64,000 nt of DNA from Nocardia coubleae NBRC 108252 (GCF_001612805.1 NZ_BDBD01000019.1:496001-560000); one strand, 5' to 3'; shown: positions 1 through 8,001, counted from the first letter of the stretch. Numbers and translations: made by a program. The notes: generated from the sequence alone by a model not told the origin.

Positions 1-7
1 ACACAGA

Positions 8-43
8 CGAAGGCCGGTCCACCGTGTGGTGGACCGGCCTTCG
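8..43 (-). terminator. groEL2 transcription terminator hairpin
   Basis: A perfect 16-bp stem (8-23 pairing with 28-43) closes a 4-nt loop. It lies 29 bp beyond the groEL2 stop codon. The minus strand has no long T-tract after it, as is usual for actinobacterial terminators. A short palindrome (GATCAGCTGATC, 55-66) sits between it and the gene. Confidence 0.8.
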
Positions 44-72
44 AGCCTTGCGAGGATCAGCTGATCAGGGGA

Positions 73-1695
73 TCAGAAGTCCATGCCGCCCATGCCGCCG
101 GTGGGGTCGGCCGCGGGGGCCGCCTTTTCCGGCTTGTCGGCGACGACGGCCTCGGTGGTGAGGAACAGGGCCGCGATGGAGGCCGCGTTCTGCAGGGCCG
201 AACGGGTGACCTTGACCGGGTCGGCGACGCCGGCGGCCAGCAGGTCCTCGTACTCGCCGGAGTCGGCGTTCAGGCCGGAACCCGCGGGCAGGTTCGAGAC
301 CTTCTCGGCGACCACGCCGGGCTCGAGGCCGGCGTTGAAGGCGATCTGCTTCAGCGGGGCCGACAGCGCGACGCGCACGATGTTGGCACCGGTGGCTTCG
401 TCACCGGTCAGCTTCAGGTCGTCCAGTGCGGGCGCCGACTGCAGCAGGGCCACGCCACCACCGGCGACGATGCCCTCTTCGACGGCGGCCTTGGCGTTGC
501 GCACGGCATCTTCGATGCGGTGCTTGCGCTCCTTGAGCTCGACCTCGGTGGCGGCACCGGCCTTGATCACCGCGACGCCGCCGGCCAGCTTGGCCAGACG
601 TTCCTGCAGCTTCTCACGGTCGTAGTCCGAGTCCGAGTTCTCGATCTCGGTGCGGATCTGCGCCACGCGGCCCTTGATGGCCTCCGCGTCGCCCGCGCCC
701 TCGACGATGGTGGTCTCGTCCTTGGTGACGACGACCTTGCGCGCCTGGCCGAGCAGCTCGAGACCGGCGGTCTCCAGCGACAGGCCGACCTCTTCGCTGA
801 TGACCTCGCCACCGGTGAGGATGGCGATGTCGGCCAGCTGGGCCTTACGACGGTCACCGAAGCCGGGCGCCTTGACGGCGACGGACTTGAAGGTGCCACG
901 GATCTTGTTCACGACCAGGGTCGACAGGGCCTCGCCCTCGACGTCCTCGGCGATGATCAGCAGCGGCTTGCCGGCCTGGATGACCTTCTCCAGCAGCGGC
1001 AGCAGGTCCTTGACGGTCGAGATCTTCGACGACACGAGCAGGATGTACGGGTCCTCGAGGACCGCTTCCTGACGCTCGGGGTCGGTGACGAAGTAACCGG
1101 AGATGTAGCCCTTGTCGAAGCGCATACCCTCGGTGAGCTCCAGCTGGAGCCCGAAGGTGTTGCTCTCCTCGACGGTGATGACACCTTCCTTGCCGACCTT
1201 GTCCATCGCCTCGGCGATGAGCTGGCCGATGGCCGGGTCACCGGCGGAGATACCCGCGGTGGCGGCGATCTGCTCCTTGGTGTCGATCTCCTTGGCGGAG
1301 TCGAGCAGCTTGGCGGTGACGGCCTCGACGGCCTTCTCGATGCCGCGCTTCAGGCCCAGCGGGTTCGCGCCGGCCGCGACGTTGCGCAGACCTTCACGCA
1401 CGAGCGCCTGGGCGAGCACGGTAGCGGTGGTCGTACCGTCGCCGGCGACGTCGTCCGTCTTCTTGGCGACTTCCTTGACCAGCTCGGCGCCGATCTTCTC
1501 GTACGGGTCCTCGAGGTCGATCTCCTTGGCGATGGACACACCATCGTTGGTGATCGTGGGGGCGCCCCACTTCTTCTCGAGCACGACGTTGCGACCCTTC
1601 GGGCCCAGCGTCACCTTGACAGCGTCGGCGAGGGCGTTCAGACCCCGCTCGAGACCGCGACGGGCCTCTTCGTCGTACGCAATTGTCTTGGCCAT
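73..1695 (-). CDS. groEL2: 60-kDa chaperonin GroEL2 (Hsp65)
   Basis: ATP-driven cytosolic folding chaperonin of 540 residues, the normal family length. Visible are GPKGRN (31-36), the ATP/Mg loop GDGTTT with Asp86 (85-90), and the C-terminal GGMGGMDF tail. That tail is typical of the essential actinobacterial GroEL2; GroEL1 usually has a His-rich tail. No groES lies beside it, which also fits groEL2. An upstream in-frame start at 1761 would add 22 unrelated residues. ATG 1695 is preferred because it has a GGAGG ribosome site and gives the family start MAKTIAYDEE. Two CIRCE elements and a promoter lie upstream, so HrcA-type heat-shock control is expected. Several long ORFs antisense to this gene are GC-rich shadows. 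Confidence 0.98.
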   Translation of the reverse strand: MAKTIAYDEEARRGLERGLNALADAVKVTLGPKGRNVVLEKKWGAPTITNDGVSIAKEIDLEDPYEKIGAELVKEVAKKTDDVAGDGTTTATVLAQALVREGLRNVAAGANPLGLKRGIEKAVEAVTAKLLDSAKEIDTKEQIAATAGISAGDPAIGQLIAEAMDKVGKEGVITVEESNTFGLQLELTEGMRFDKGYISGYFVTDPERQEAVLEDPYILLVSSKISTVKDLLPLLEKVIQAGKPLLIIAEDVEGEALSTLVVNKIRGTFKSVAVKAPGFGDRRKAQLADIAILTGGEVISEEVGLSLETAGLELLGQARKVVVTKDETTIVEGAGDAEAIKGRVAQIRTEIENSDSDYDREKLQERLAKLAGGVAVIKAGAATEVELKERKHRIEDAVRNAKAAVEEGIVAGGGVALLQSAPALDDLKLTGDEATGANIVRVALSAPLKQIAFNAGLEPGVVAEKVSNLPAGSGLNADSGEYEDLLAAGVADPVKVTRSALQNAASIAALFLTTEAVVADKPEKAAPAADPTGGMGGMDF

Positions 1696-1833
1696 TGCGT
1701 TGAGATCCTCCACATGTCTATGGCTGACACACGAGACGACCACAGGTTGGATCGTCCCCAAGTACGCTGGCCAGGTGCGGTGCCCGCGACGGACGACCGA
1801 GGGTGTCGATGGAACCCGATCTCACCGTCCCGA

Positions 1834-1862
1834 CCTGGCACTCAACAGACGTGAGTGCCAAG
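1834..1862. promoter_or_regulatory. CIRCE element, proximal copy (HrcA operator)
   Basis: CCTGGCACTC, 9 nt, GAGTGCCAAG, with arms complementary at 9 of 10 positions. The core GCACTC-N9-GAGTGC is intact. It falls just downstream of the predicted transcription start, 36 bp (centre to centre) from the distal copy. Confidence 0.85.
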
Positions 1863-1866
1863 GCCA

Positions 1867-1895
1867 TTTTTAGCACTCGAGTGACGAGAGTGCAA
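1867..1895 (-). promoter_or_regulatory. groEL2 promoter (-35/-10)
   Basis: On the minus strand TTGCAC, 17 nt and TAAAAA form a plausible sigma-70-type promoter. The -35 hexamer lies inside one arm of the distal CIRCE box, so a bound repressor would block polymerase. Transcription would start near 1860, giving a leader of about 165 nt. Inferred from spacing and position only. Confidence 0.6.
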
Positions 1896-1896
1896 G
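1870..1896. promoter_or_regulatory. CIRCE element, distal copy (HrcA operator)
   Basis: TTAGCACTC, 9 nt, GAGTGCAAG. The left arm matches the CIRCE consensus TTAGCACTC-N9-GAGTGCTAA exactly and the right arm differs only in its last three positions. It overlaps the groEL2 promoter. Confidence 0.9.
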
Positions 1897-1936
1897 GTCG
1901 CCTCCGGCACGAACCGCCGCGCCGGAGGCGACGGGA

Positions 1937-2665
1937 TCAGGATTCTTCCTGCGCGGCGAGGAACTGGCTCAGCAGTTCGACGAGTTCGGCTTCTACAACA
2001 GCCTTGTCCAGGCCGAGGTCACTGAGCACACCCGAGCCGTTCTCGTGCTCGAGCAGCGCGAGCAGGATGTGCTCGGTGCCGATGTAGTTGTGGCCGAGGC
2101 GAAGTGCCTCGCGAAACGTCAGTTCCAGCACCTTCTTGGTTTCCCCGTCGAACGGGATGAGCGCGGGCACCTCGTCGGCGGCACCGGGTAGCCCCGCGGT
2201 GGCCGCCGCGCGAACAGCGTCGAGTTCGACCCCCCTGGCCTCGATTTCCTTGGCCGCGAGACCTTCTCGCTGACCGATCAGGGCCAGGATCAGATGGCCG
2301 AGAGTGATCTGGTCGTTGTTCGCCGCCCGCGCCGACTCCTGCGCATCGACGACGACCTGCCGCGCACGCGGGGTGAACTTCGCGAACCCGGCCTGCGGGT
2401 CCATGGCGGCGGCGTCGCCGGGCTGCTTGGGGACGAACCGCTTCTGCGCGGCCTGCTTGCTGACGCCCATGCTGGCGCCGATCTCGGTCCAGGAGGCGCC
2501 GGAGCGGCGAGCCTGGTCGACGAAGTGGCCGATGAGGTGGTCGGCGACCTCGCCCATGTGATCGCCGACGACGACGGCGTCGGTGAGCTGTTCGAGGACG
2601 TTGTCGGGGCGGGCCTTCTTGATGCCGTCGATCAGATCGTCGAGGCGGATGTTCGGTGTGCTCAT
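1937..2665 (-). CDS. HTH / Clp N-terminal domain protein
   Basis: 242 residues. Residues 55-77 (GASWTEIGASMGVSKQAAQK) form a sigma-like helix-turn-helix. Residues 94-235 carry two Clp-N repeats, the module ClpA/ClpC use to bind substrates and adaptors; the second repeat has the family-like HNYIGTEHILLALL. There is no AAA ATPase domain, so this is not an unfoldase. It is better read as a DNA-binding protein with a Clp-N sensing or adaptor domain, perhaps linked to proteostasis next to groEL2. The ATG lies two bases from a perfect inverted repeat and a second repeat follows, which suggests autoregulation. Domain calls are firm; the biological role is inferred. Confidence 0.88.
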   Translation of the reverse strand: MSTPNIRLDDLIDGIKKARPDNVLEQLTDAVVVGDHMGEVADHLIGHFVDQARRSGASWTEIGASMGVSKQAAQKRFVPKQPGDAAAMDPQAGFAKFTPRARQVVVDAQESARAANNDQITLGHLILALIGQREGLAAKEIEARGVELDAVRAAATAGLPGAADEVPALIPFDGETKKVLELTFREALRLGHNYIGTEHILLALLEHENGSGVLSDLGLDKAVVEAELVELLSQFLAAQEES

Positions 2666-2666
2666 G

Positions 2667-2685
2667 CGTCAACTCTAAGTTGACG
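2667..2685. promoter_or_regulatory. Inverted-repeat operator 1, Clp-N/membrane-protein divergon
   Basis: CGTCAACT-N3-AGTTGACG, perfect 8-bp arms, immediately upstream of the Clp-N gene start. It has the same consensus as the second site. Confidence 0.7.
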
Positions 2686-2694
2686 ACATCGACT

Positions 2695-2715
2695 TCGTCA
2701 ACCTCTGGTTGACGA
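2695..2715. promoter_or_regulatory. Inverted-repeat operator 2, Clp-N/membrane-protein divergon
   Basis: TCGTCAACC-N3-GGTTGACGA, perfect 9-bp arms. Its centre is 29 bp from that of operator 1, close to three helical turns, so two dimers could bind one DNA face. The two sites define CGTCAACY-N3-RGTTGACG. Confidence 0.7.
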
Positions 2716-2739
2716 TCCGTTGATGGCAGAGTGGGCGGT

Positions 2740-4005
2740 ATGGGGAGAATTTCGGGGTGGTTCCTGCGGGTCGCAGGAATAGTGGTGACCGCGTGTTGCC
2801 TGATCGCGGCGGGACGTTTCCTGCTGCCACAGCCAGGAGCCGGGGAAATACCGGGCTCCACGGAACGGCAATTGTCGTTTCTGCGCGCGGCCCTGGACGA
2901 CGGCGCCGATACGGCAGCGCAGCAACAGTTTCCGGAGGGGCATCTGTTCTCCAATGCGCTCTACGGACTGGCCTGGGTGCAGGCTGCGCACGCCGAGCCC
3001 GGACTGCGTTCGCAGGCCGTGCGCGAATCGCGGTGGGCGCTGGCGCGACTGGAGTCCGAGGAGGGGCGGGCGGTGTTCAGTCCGCAATTGCAGCCCGCCT
3101 ACGGGATCTTCTGGGCGGGGTGGACGAACTGGTTACGCGGGGCGATCCTGTCGCTCGACTCGTCCGACTCCGCTCAGATTCAACGATTTTCCGAGCACAG
3201 CCAGGAGATCGCGGAGGCGTTCGCGGCATCCGACACTCCGTTTCTGCAGGCCTATCGAGGGCAGGCGTGGCCGGTGGACTCCACGGTCGCGATCGCCTCA
3301 CTTCGGCTGCACGACAAGCTGTTCGGTGCGCGCCATTCGGCGGTGATCGAGCGGTGGCTGGATCAGGCCCGATCACGCCTCGACCCTTCCACAGGCCTGC
3401 TCCCCCACCAGGTTTCCGCTGTGGACGGCTCGATGAGCACGGGCTCGAGGGCGACCTCCCAGGCGGTGATTCATCGGTTCCTGCCGGAGATCGATCCGGA
3501 ATTCGCGCGAGCACAGTACTCGCTGTTCCGCAACCGATTCCTCTCGCACCCTGGCGGTTTCGGGCCCGCGATACGCGAATATCCACACGGCGTGGACGGC
3601 AGCGGTGATGTGGACTCGGGGCCTTTGATCGCGGGCATCAGCCTGTCGGCCACGGTGGTTGCCCAGGGCGCCGCCCGCGTCAACGGGGACGACGCCCTGG
3701 CTCGAGCCCTCGCCGCCGAAGGCGAACTACTCGGCCTACCGATCGACCTGCCCAGCTCGAAACGTTATGCGTTCGGCCTGGTCCCGATCGGTGACGCCTT
3801 CGTCGCCTGGTCGTCCACCGCCCGACCCATCGTCACCGAACCACCCTCCGCCACTTACGAATTGCGCTGGTGGTGGCGCCTGCCGTGGCTCGCGCTACTG
3901 ACCCTGATCGCCCTCGCCCCGTGGGCCTGGCGGATCACCGCCGTGGCGCGAAGTGCCGTGCGCGCCGACTCCCGAGCCGGCAGGACCTCAGCGTCGAGCA
4001 TCTGA
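2740..4005 (+). CDS. Conserved membrane-anchored hypothetical protein
   Basis: 421 residues from ATG 2740; a GTG at 2731 would add three. There is a transmembrane segment near the N terminus (about 10-27) and a second near the C terminus (WWWRLPWLALLTLIALAPW), with a large helical, soluble central region rich in paired aromatic and acidic residues (for example GLLPHQVSAVDG and EYPHGVDGSGDVDSGP). The central region vaguely resembles alpha/alpha-barrel proteins of the linalool dehydratase-isomerase type, but no catalytic assignment is justified. It is transcribed divergently from the Clp-N/HTH gene across two matched operators, so the pair is probably co-regulated. Function unknown. Confidence 0.75.
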   Translation: MGRISGWFLRVAGIVVTACCLIAAGRFLLPQPGAGEIPGSTERQLSFLRAALDDGADTAAQQQFPEGHLFSNALYGLAWVQAAHAEPGLRSQAVRESRWALARLESEEGRAVFSPQLQPAYGIFWAGWTNWLRGAILSLDSSDSAQIQRFSEHSQEIAEAFAASDTPFLQAYRGQAWPVDSTVAIASLRLHDKLFGARHSAVIERWLDQARSRLDPSTGLLPHQVSAVDGSMSTGSRATSQAVIHRFLPEIDPEFARAQYSLFRNRFLSHPGGFGPAIREYPHGVDGSGDVDSGPLIAGISLSATVVAQGAARVNGDDALARALAAEGELLGLPIDLPSSKRYAFGLVPIGDAFVAWSSTARPIVTEPPSATYELRWWWRLPWLALLTLIALAPWAWRITAVARSAVRADSRAGRTSASSI

Positions 4006-4025
4006 CATGGCGATGGTTGCGGCTG

Positions 4026-5237
4026 TCAGCGCAGGCCGACCGCCATTCCGGCACCGCGCACGATCAGTTCCTTCACCACCGCACCGGTGCGGCCCCGGAT
4101 CACGCGCGCTCCGGGAGTGTCGTCGGCATTGAGCACCTGGATGACGGCATCGCGGCGGCCGAGACTGAGGCATTGGAGCTGGTAGCGGAAGTTCATCGGC
4201 TCCGGCTCGACACCCTTGGCACGGGCGACAATTGCCCGGGCCACGTAACCACCTGCGGGAATAGCCGTGGCACAAGCCATTCGGAGCGGACGATCGCCCG
4301 GCCCTGCGATCAGTGCCGCATCGCCGGCGGCGTAGATGTCGGGGTGGGAGATAGAGCGCAGGGTCACGTCGGTCCGGATGCGGCCGTGCTCGTCGACCGC
4401 GAGGCCGGCGCTCCGGGCCAGATCGGGAACGGTGAAACCCGCTGTCCAGACCACTGATTCGGCTTCGATGACGGTGCCGTCGGCGAGCCGCACACCCGTG
4501 GGCAGCACCTCGACGACCTTCGCCGACGACCGGATCTCCACCCCGAGCCGGGTGAGCGTGGCGCGAATGCTCTCGACGGCCCGCGCCGACAGCCAGGCGC
4601 CCGGCTCGTCGGCGCCGAGCAGCGTCACCGCCGAATAGCGTTGCGATTCGGCGAGTTCCGCCGCCAGTTCGATGCCCGTCGACCCGGAGCCGACCACAAC
4701 GACCCGCCCCTCGGGCAGGGCACGCACATCCTCGGGCGTCGCGACAGACCGCGCGTATTCGGCCACGCCCGGCGCGCCCGACCGATCGGCCGCGCTACCG
4801 AGCGCGTAGACCAACGTGTCGTATGCGAGTGACCATTCACCGATGTTCGAGGCTTGCCGACGACCAGCGCCTTCCGGCGCGCCGTCGCCCGACCACTGAT
4901 CGGACCGGCGAGCCTGCCCCGCCGAGGTGCCGCGGTCGAGCAGCCCCCCTGGTGAGCCGGCAAGCTCCTCGAGGTGAACCTGCTTGGTCACCGGGTCGAG
5001 ACCCGAGATTCTCGCCTGAACGAACTCTGCCCCCTTGCGCTCCAACAACTTCCGCAGCTCCCAGCGCTTGATTCGCTGCCCCGCCGCCTCCTGGTGCAAC
5101 CGCACACGCTCGACGAACTCGGCGCGGGAATCGACCACGGTGATCCTCGTGTCACGCGATGTGCGGGCCAGACGGCGGGCCGCCGCGAGACCCGCGTACC
5201 CCGCGCCGAGAACGACGATCCGATGCTGACCGGTCAT
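4026..5237 (-). CDS. FAD-dependent pyridine nucleotide-disulfide-type oxidoreductase (NDH-2-like)
   Basis: 403 residues with two dinucleotide folds: FAD-binding GAGYAG (11-16) and NAD(P)H-binding VVGSGSTG (181-188), then the FAD-contacting IYAAGDAA near the C terminus. No CxxC is seen, so it resembles type II NADH dehydrogenases rather than disulfide reductases. It follows the ECF41 sigma gene by 81 bp on the same strand; ECF41 factors typically control an adjacent oxidoreductase, epimerase or carboxymuconolactone decarboxylase gene, so this is the likely target. Residues about 92-136 form a Gly/Arg/Ser-rich stretch between the strand ending VHLE and LAYDTLVYALGS, where relatives usually have a short loop. 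Substrate unknown. Confidence 0.88.
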   Translation of the reverse strand: MTGQHRIVVLGAGYAGLAAARRLARTSRDTRITVVDSRAEFVERVRLHQEAAGQRIKRWELRKLLERKGAEFVQARISGLDPVTKQVHLEELAGSPGGLLDRGTSAGQARRSDQWSGDGAPEGAGRRQASNIGEWSLAYDTLVYALGSAADRSGAPGVAEYARSVATPEDVRALPEGRVVVVGSGSTGIELAAELAESQRYSAVTLLGADEPGAWLSARAVESIRATLTRLGVEIRSSAKVVEVLPTGVRLADGTVIEAESVVWTAGFTVPDLARSAGLAVDEHGRIRTDVTLRSISHPDIYAAGDAALIAGPGDRPLRMACATAIPAGGYVARAIVARAKGVEPEPMNFRYQLQCLSLGRRDAVIQVLNADDTPGARVIRGRTGAVVKELIVRGAGMAVGLR

Positions 5238-5271
5238 GGTGTGGCTCCTCTCGATGTGCCGACACCCTCCA

Positions 5272-5298
5272 GACCGGGCAGCCCCCGTTTTCCTGACA
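5272..5298 (-). promoter_or_regulatory. Candidate ECF41-type promoter of the oxidoreductase gene
   Basis: On the minus strand TGTCAGG, 16 nt and GGTC. The spacing equals that of the known ECF41/SigJ pattern (TGTCACA, about 16 nt, CGTC), but two -35 bases and one -10 base differ. It lies 35-61 bp upstream of the oxidoreductase start. Confidence 0.4.
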
Positions 5299-5318
5299 GG
5301 TCGCGCCGGTGATCCGGC

Positions 5319-6305
5319 TCACACCGCGAATCGGTCCAGTTTGTCCGGGTTCACCACGATGAGCACCTCGTCGACCAGGCCCGCGTCGTCGATCTCGAAG
5401 AACATGACAGAACTGGCCTGCACGCCGTCGGCCCGCACGATCAACGCCAGCTCGCCGTTCACCTCGTCGAAGGCGAAAGTCGTTGCCGGGGTGAGGAACT
5501 TGGTGAGCCCGACGAGGTAACGCGACACCTGGTCGGCGCCGGTGACCGGGCGGCGGGCGGCGGTCACCTTGCCGCCGCCGTCGGCCATGCTCACCACATC
5601 GGCGGCGAGCATGGCGCGCAGACCGGCGACATCACCGGTGGCGGCGGCCGACATGAATCGCTCGAACAGGGCACGCACCTGCTCGTTCGGCGCCGGGTAG
5701 CGCCGCTTCCCGCCGCGCACCCGGGTGGTTGCCCGGTGCAGGATCTGCTGCGAGTTGGCCTCGGTGAGGTCGAGCATCGCCGCGATCTCGGCGTGCGGGT
5801 AGCCGAACGCCTCGCGAAGCACGAACACCGCACGCTCCACCGGGTTGAGCCGTTCCATCGCGGTGAGCAGCGCCAGCGATACCGATTCGCGTTCCTCGAC
5901 GGTTTCCAGCGGACCGAATTCCCCCGAAGGCACCGGCTCGGGCAACCACGGGCCGACGTAGGTTTCGCGCCGGGCACGCGCCGACACCAGCTCGGTGCGG
6001 CACAGATTCACAGTGACGGTGGTGAGCCAAGCTTCGGGATTGTCGATGGCGGACCGGTCGGCGGCGGCCCAGCGCAGGTAGGCCTCCTGCACCACGTCCT
6101 CGGCGTCACTCGCGGCACCGAACATGCGGTAGGCCAGCGCGAACAACCTCGGCCGATGCCGCGAGAACACGGCAATATCGGCGGCTGGCGCCGCCCGGTT
6201 TTCGGCCCTGTGAGCCTCGAATCCGAGGGGCGATACTGCGCCTTCGGCGTTCCGTCTCGCCCCTCGGATCCGAGGCGGCCGAAAACCAGGGTTGTCGGCT
6301 TCCAT
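5319..6305 (-). CDS. ECF41-family RNA polymerase sigma factor
   Basis: 328 residues. Region 2 (about 47-115, with DAEDVVQEAYLRW) and region 4 (about 140-200) are followed by a SnoaL-like C-terminal domain. All three ECF41 signatures are visible: WLPEP (120-124), DGGGK (242-246) and NPDKL (319-323). In this family the C-terminal domain replaces a separate anti-sigma factor. ATG 6305 has a GGAGG site 7 nt upstream, but residues about 7-37 are encoded by a long hairpin repeat and look nothing like a sigma-factor N terminus. The conserved part begins near VFSRHRPRLF, so a GTG at 6170 is a serious alternative start. The next gene, an oxidoreductase, is the probable target. Confidence 0.93.
   Translation of the reverse strand: MEADNPGFRPPRIRGARRNAEGAVSPLGFEAHRAENRAAPAADIAVFSRHRPRLFALAYRMFGAASDAEDVVQEAYLRWAAADRSAIDNPEAWLTTVTVNLCRTELVSARARRETYVGPWLPEPVPSGEFGPLETVEERESVSLALLTAMERLNPVERAVFVLREAFGYPHAEIAAMLDLTEANSQQILHRATTRVRGGKRRYPAPNEQVRALFERFMSAAATGDVAGLRAMLAADVVSMADGGGKVTAARRPVTGADQVSRYLVGLTKFLTPATTFAFDEVNGELALIVRADGVQASSVMFFEIDDAGLVDEVLIVVNPDKLDRFAV
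6180..6287. repeat. Hairpin repeat element, copy A
   Basis: A shared flank GGCGGCTGGCGCCGC (6180-6194) is followed by an outer 11-bp arm GGTTTTCGGCC (6197-6207) pairing perfectly with 6277-6287. An inner 20-bp arm (6214-6233) pairs with 6257-6276 with one mismatch, and a smaller CGCC-TTC-GGCG hairpin sits in the loop. Copy B (28523-28628) has the same flank, arm layout and left-hand bulge but different arm and loop sequence. This copy overlaps the 5' end of the ECF41 sigma gene. Both copies are followed by ATGACGGA on the plus strand. Confidence 0.8.
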
Positions 6306-6340
6306 GACGGAACCTCCAGTCTGCGGAGCGAGATACCTGT

Positions 6341-7222
6341 TCAGCCGTCGTCGCGCGGACGACGTAACCGCAACCGCGCCGACCCGCGAATCGCCGGACG
6401 ACGGATCTGCGGCATCCGCCGCTGCGCGCGCCGCTGGGCCCGCCGCTCGGCGGGTTTGTGCTGCCAGGTCTCCGGTCGCGCCGCCACCCAGCGCGCCGAG
6501 CGCCAGGCGAAGGGGATGTGACCGAGGTACAGCGCGACGAGGATCAGCAGCAGCACGATCGGGTAGGTCACCAGCAGCGCGGCCGCGACGGCGACGAGCA
6601 CCAGCAGACCGGCGGCGGCCTGCGGTGCCACCGACACCGACTTCATGGCGAGCGTCGGGATGGTGCTCACACACAGCAGCGCGGCGAAGGTGGTCCACAC
6701 GGCGACGAAGGTGAAGCTGTCCCACCAGCCGTCGCCGAACTGCACCTTCAGCGCGATCGGGACCAGCGCGATCAGGGCGCCCGCGGGCGCGGGCACACCG
6801 GTGAAGTACTCACGTGCCCAGTTCGGGCGGGAATCGTCGTCGAGCAGGGTGTTGAACCTGGCCAGGCGAAGCACCAGGCTCACCGCGTACATCAGGGCGA
6901 TGATCCAGCCCGCGCTGTACCCGTCGAGGAGCGTGACGTAGAGGACGAGCGCGGGCGCGACGCCGAAGGAAATGGCGTCGGAGAGCGAGTCGAGTTCGGC
7001 GCCCATCTTGGAGGTGGCGTCGAGCATGCGCGCCAAGCGGCCGTCGAGGGTGTCGAGCACGGCGGCGGCACCGACCATGGCCAGCGCGATGCCGAGTTCA
7101 CCGTCGAGCCCGAACTTCACCGCCGACAACCCCGAGCACAGCGCGAGGATGGTGACGATGCTCGGCAGCAACCGGACCGAACGCGGCCGACGGCGGCGAG
7201 CCGAATGCGCCTGTTCGATCAT
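6341..7222 (-). CDS. pssA: CDP-diacylglycerol-serine O-phosphatidyltransferase
   Basis: Makes phosphatidylserine from CDP-diacylglycerol and serine at the membrane. It has 293 residues and several transmembrane helices. The full CDP-alcohol phosphotransferase motif is present: D60-G61-x2-A64-R65-x8-G74-x3-D78-x3-D82. An Arg-rich C-terminal tail (after about 255) is cytosolic in appearance. Its ATG overlaps the psd stop by 4 bp, so synthesis of the two enzymes is translationally coupled and product passes directly to the decarboxylase. The same psd-pssA order occurs at M. tuberculosis Rv0437c-Rv0436c. Confidence 0.95.
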   Translation of the reverse strand: MIEQAHSARRRRPRSVRLLPSIVTILALCSGLSAVKFGLDGELGIALAMVGAAAVLDTLDGRLARMLDATSKMGAELDSLSDAISFGVAPALVLYVTLLDGYSAGWIIALMYAVSLVLRLARFNTLLDDDSRPNWAREYFTGVPAPAGALIALVPIALKVQFGDGWWDSFTFVAVWTTFAALLCVSTIPTLAMKSVSVAPQAAAGLLVLVAVAAALLVTYPIVLLLILVALYLGHIPFAWRSARWVAARPETWQHKPAERRAQRRAQRRMPQIRRPAIRGSARLRLRRPRDDG

Positions 7223-7932
7223 CCCAGCACAGCCAGCACGGTTTCGGCTCCGATCGTGCGCTGACCGGGGGTCACCAGCAGTTCGGTGCCCGCCGGGAAG
7301 TAGGTGTCCACACGGGAACCGAAACGGATGAGTCCGTAGGTGTCACCGATGGTGAGCTGATCGCCGACGCGAGCGTCGCAGACGATGCGGCGCGCGAGCA
7401 GCCCCGCGATCTGCACGACCACGACCTGCTTGCCCTCGGCCGTCTCGATGAGCATGCTGTTGCGCTCGTTGGCGTCGGAGGCCTCGGCCAGGTCGGCGGA
7501 GAGGAATTTGCCCGGCTGGTGCAGCACCTCGCGCACCGTGCCGGACACGGGCACGCGCTGCACGTGCACGTCGAGCACGGACAGGAAGATGCTCACCCGC
7601 GGCAACGGCTGCTCACCCAGGCCGAGCTCGGCGGGCGGCACAGCTGTGTCGACGAGGGCGATCTCGCCGTCGGCAGGTGCGACGACGATGCCCGCGCGGT
7701 TGGGCGGCACCCGGTGCGGGTGCCGGAAGAAGGCTGCGCAGGCCGCCGCGGCGGCTAAACCGGCCCGCCGAACCCACTTGTTGCGTCCGCCGACGACCGC
7801 CACCGCCAGCGGCGCCGCCACGAACGGCAGGCCTGCGGGGTGCAGCGGAGGTACAGCGGCCCGGACCAGGTCGACGACATGGCCGACGCCGGTGGTCTCG
7901 GGCGTGCCGGGCGGGGTGGGGCGGCGTGCCAC
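7219..7932 (-). CDS. psd: Phosphatidylserine decarboxylase proenzyme
   Basis: Converts phosphatidylserine to phosphatidylethanolamine. It has 237 residues from GTG 7932, close to the compact mycobacterial form. The self-cleavage site is Gly205-Ser206 in RFGSR; the serine becomes the pyruvoyl prosthetic group of the small subunit. HVQRVPVSG and a hydrophobic N-terminal stretch (about 35-68) are typical. An upstream GTG at 7968 would add 12 residues (IAVVITRKREP and flanks). The 7932 start is preferred because a GAGGGAG site precedes it and it yields the customary MARRPTPPG beginning. First gene of the psd-pssA operon. Confidence 0.94.
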   Translation of the reverse strand: MARRPTPPGTPETTGVGHVVDLVRAAVPPLHPAGLPFVAAPLAVAVVGGRNKWVRRAGLAAAAACAAFFRHPHRVPPNRAGIVVAPADGEIALVDTAVPPAELGLGEQPLPRVSIFLSVLDVHVQRVPVSGTVREVLHQPGKFLSADLAEASDANERNSMLIETAEGKQVVVVQIAGLLARRIVCDARVGDQLTIGDTYGLIRFGSRVDTYFPAGTELLVTPGQRTIGAETVLAVLG

Positions 7933-8001
7933 GGGCTCCCTCTTTCGTGTGATGACAACAGCGATCACACCTTACGGGAAGCCCGTCGCCCGCAGTGGCC
8001 G

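Noticed and set aside
520..1854. Long plus-strand ORF (444 codons) antisense to groEL2
   Set aside because: Gly/Asp/Leu-rich text is the complement of groEL2 codons; the sense frame has full homology and a ribosome site.
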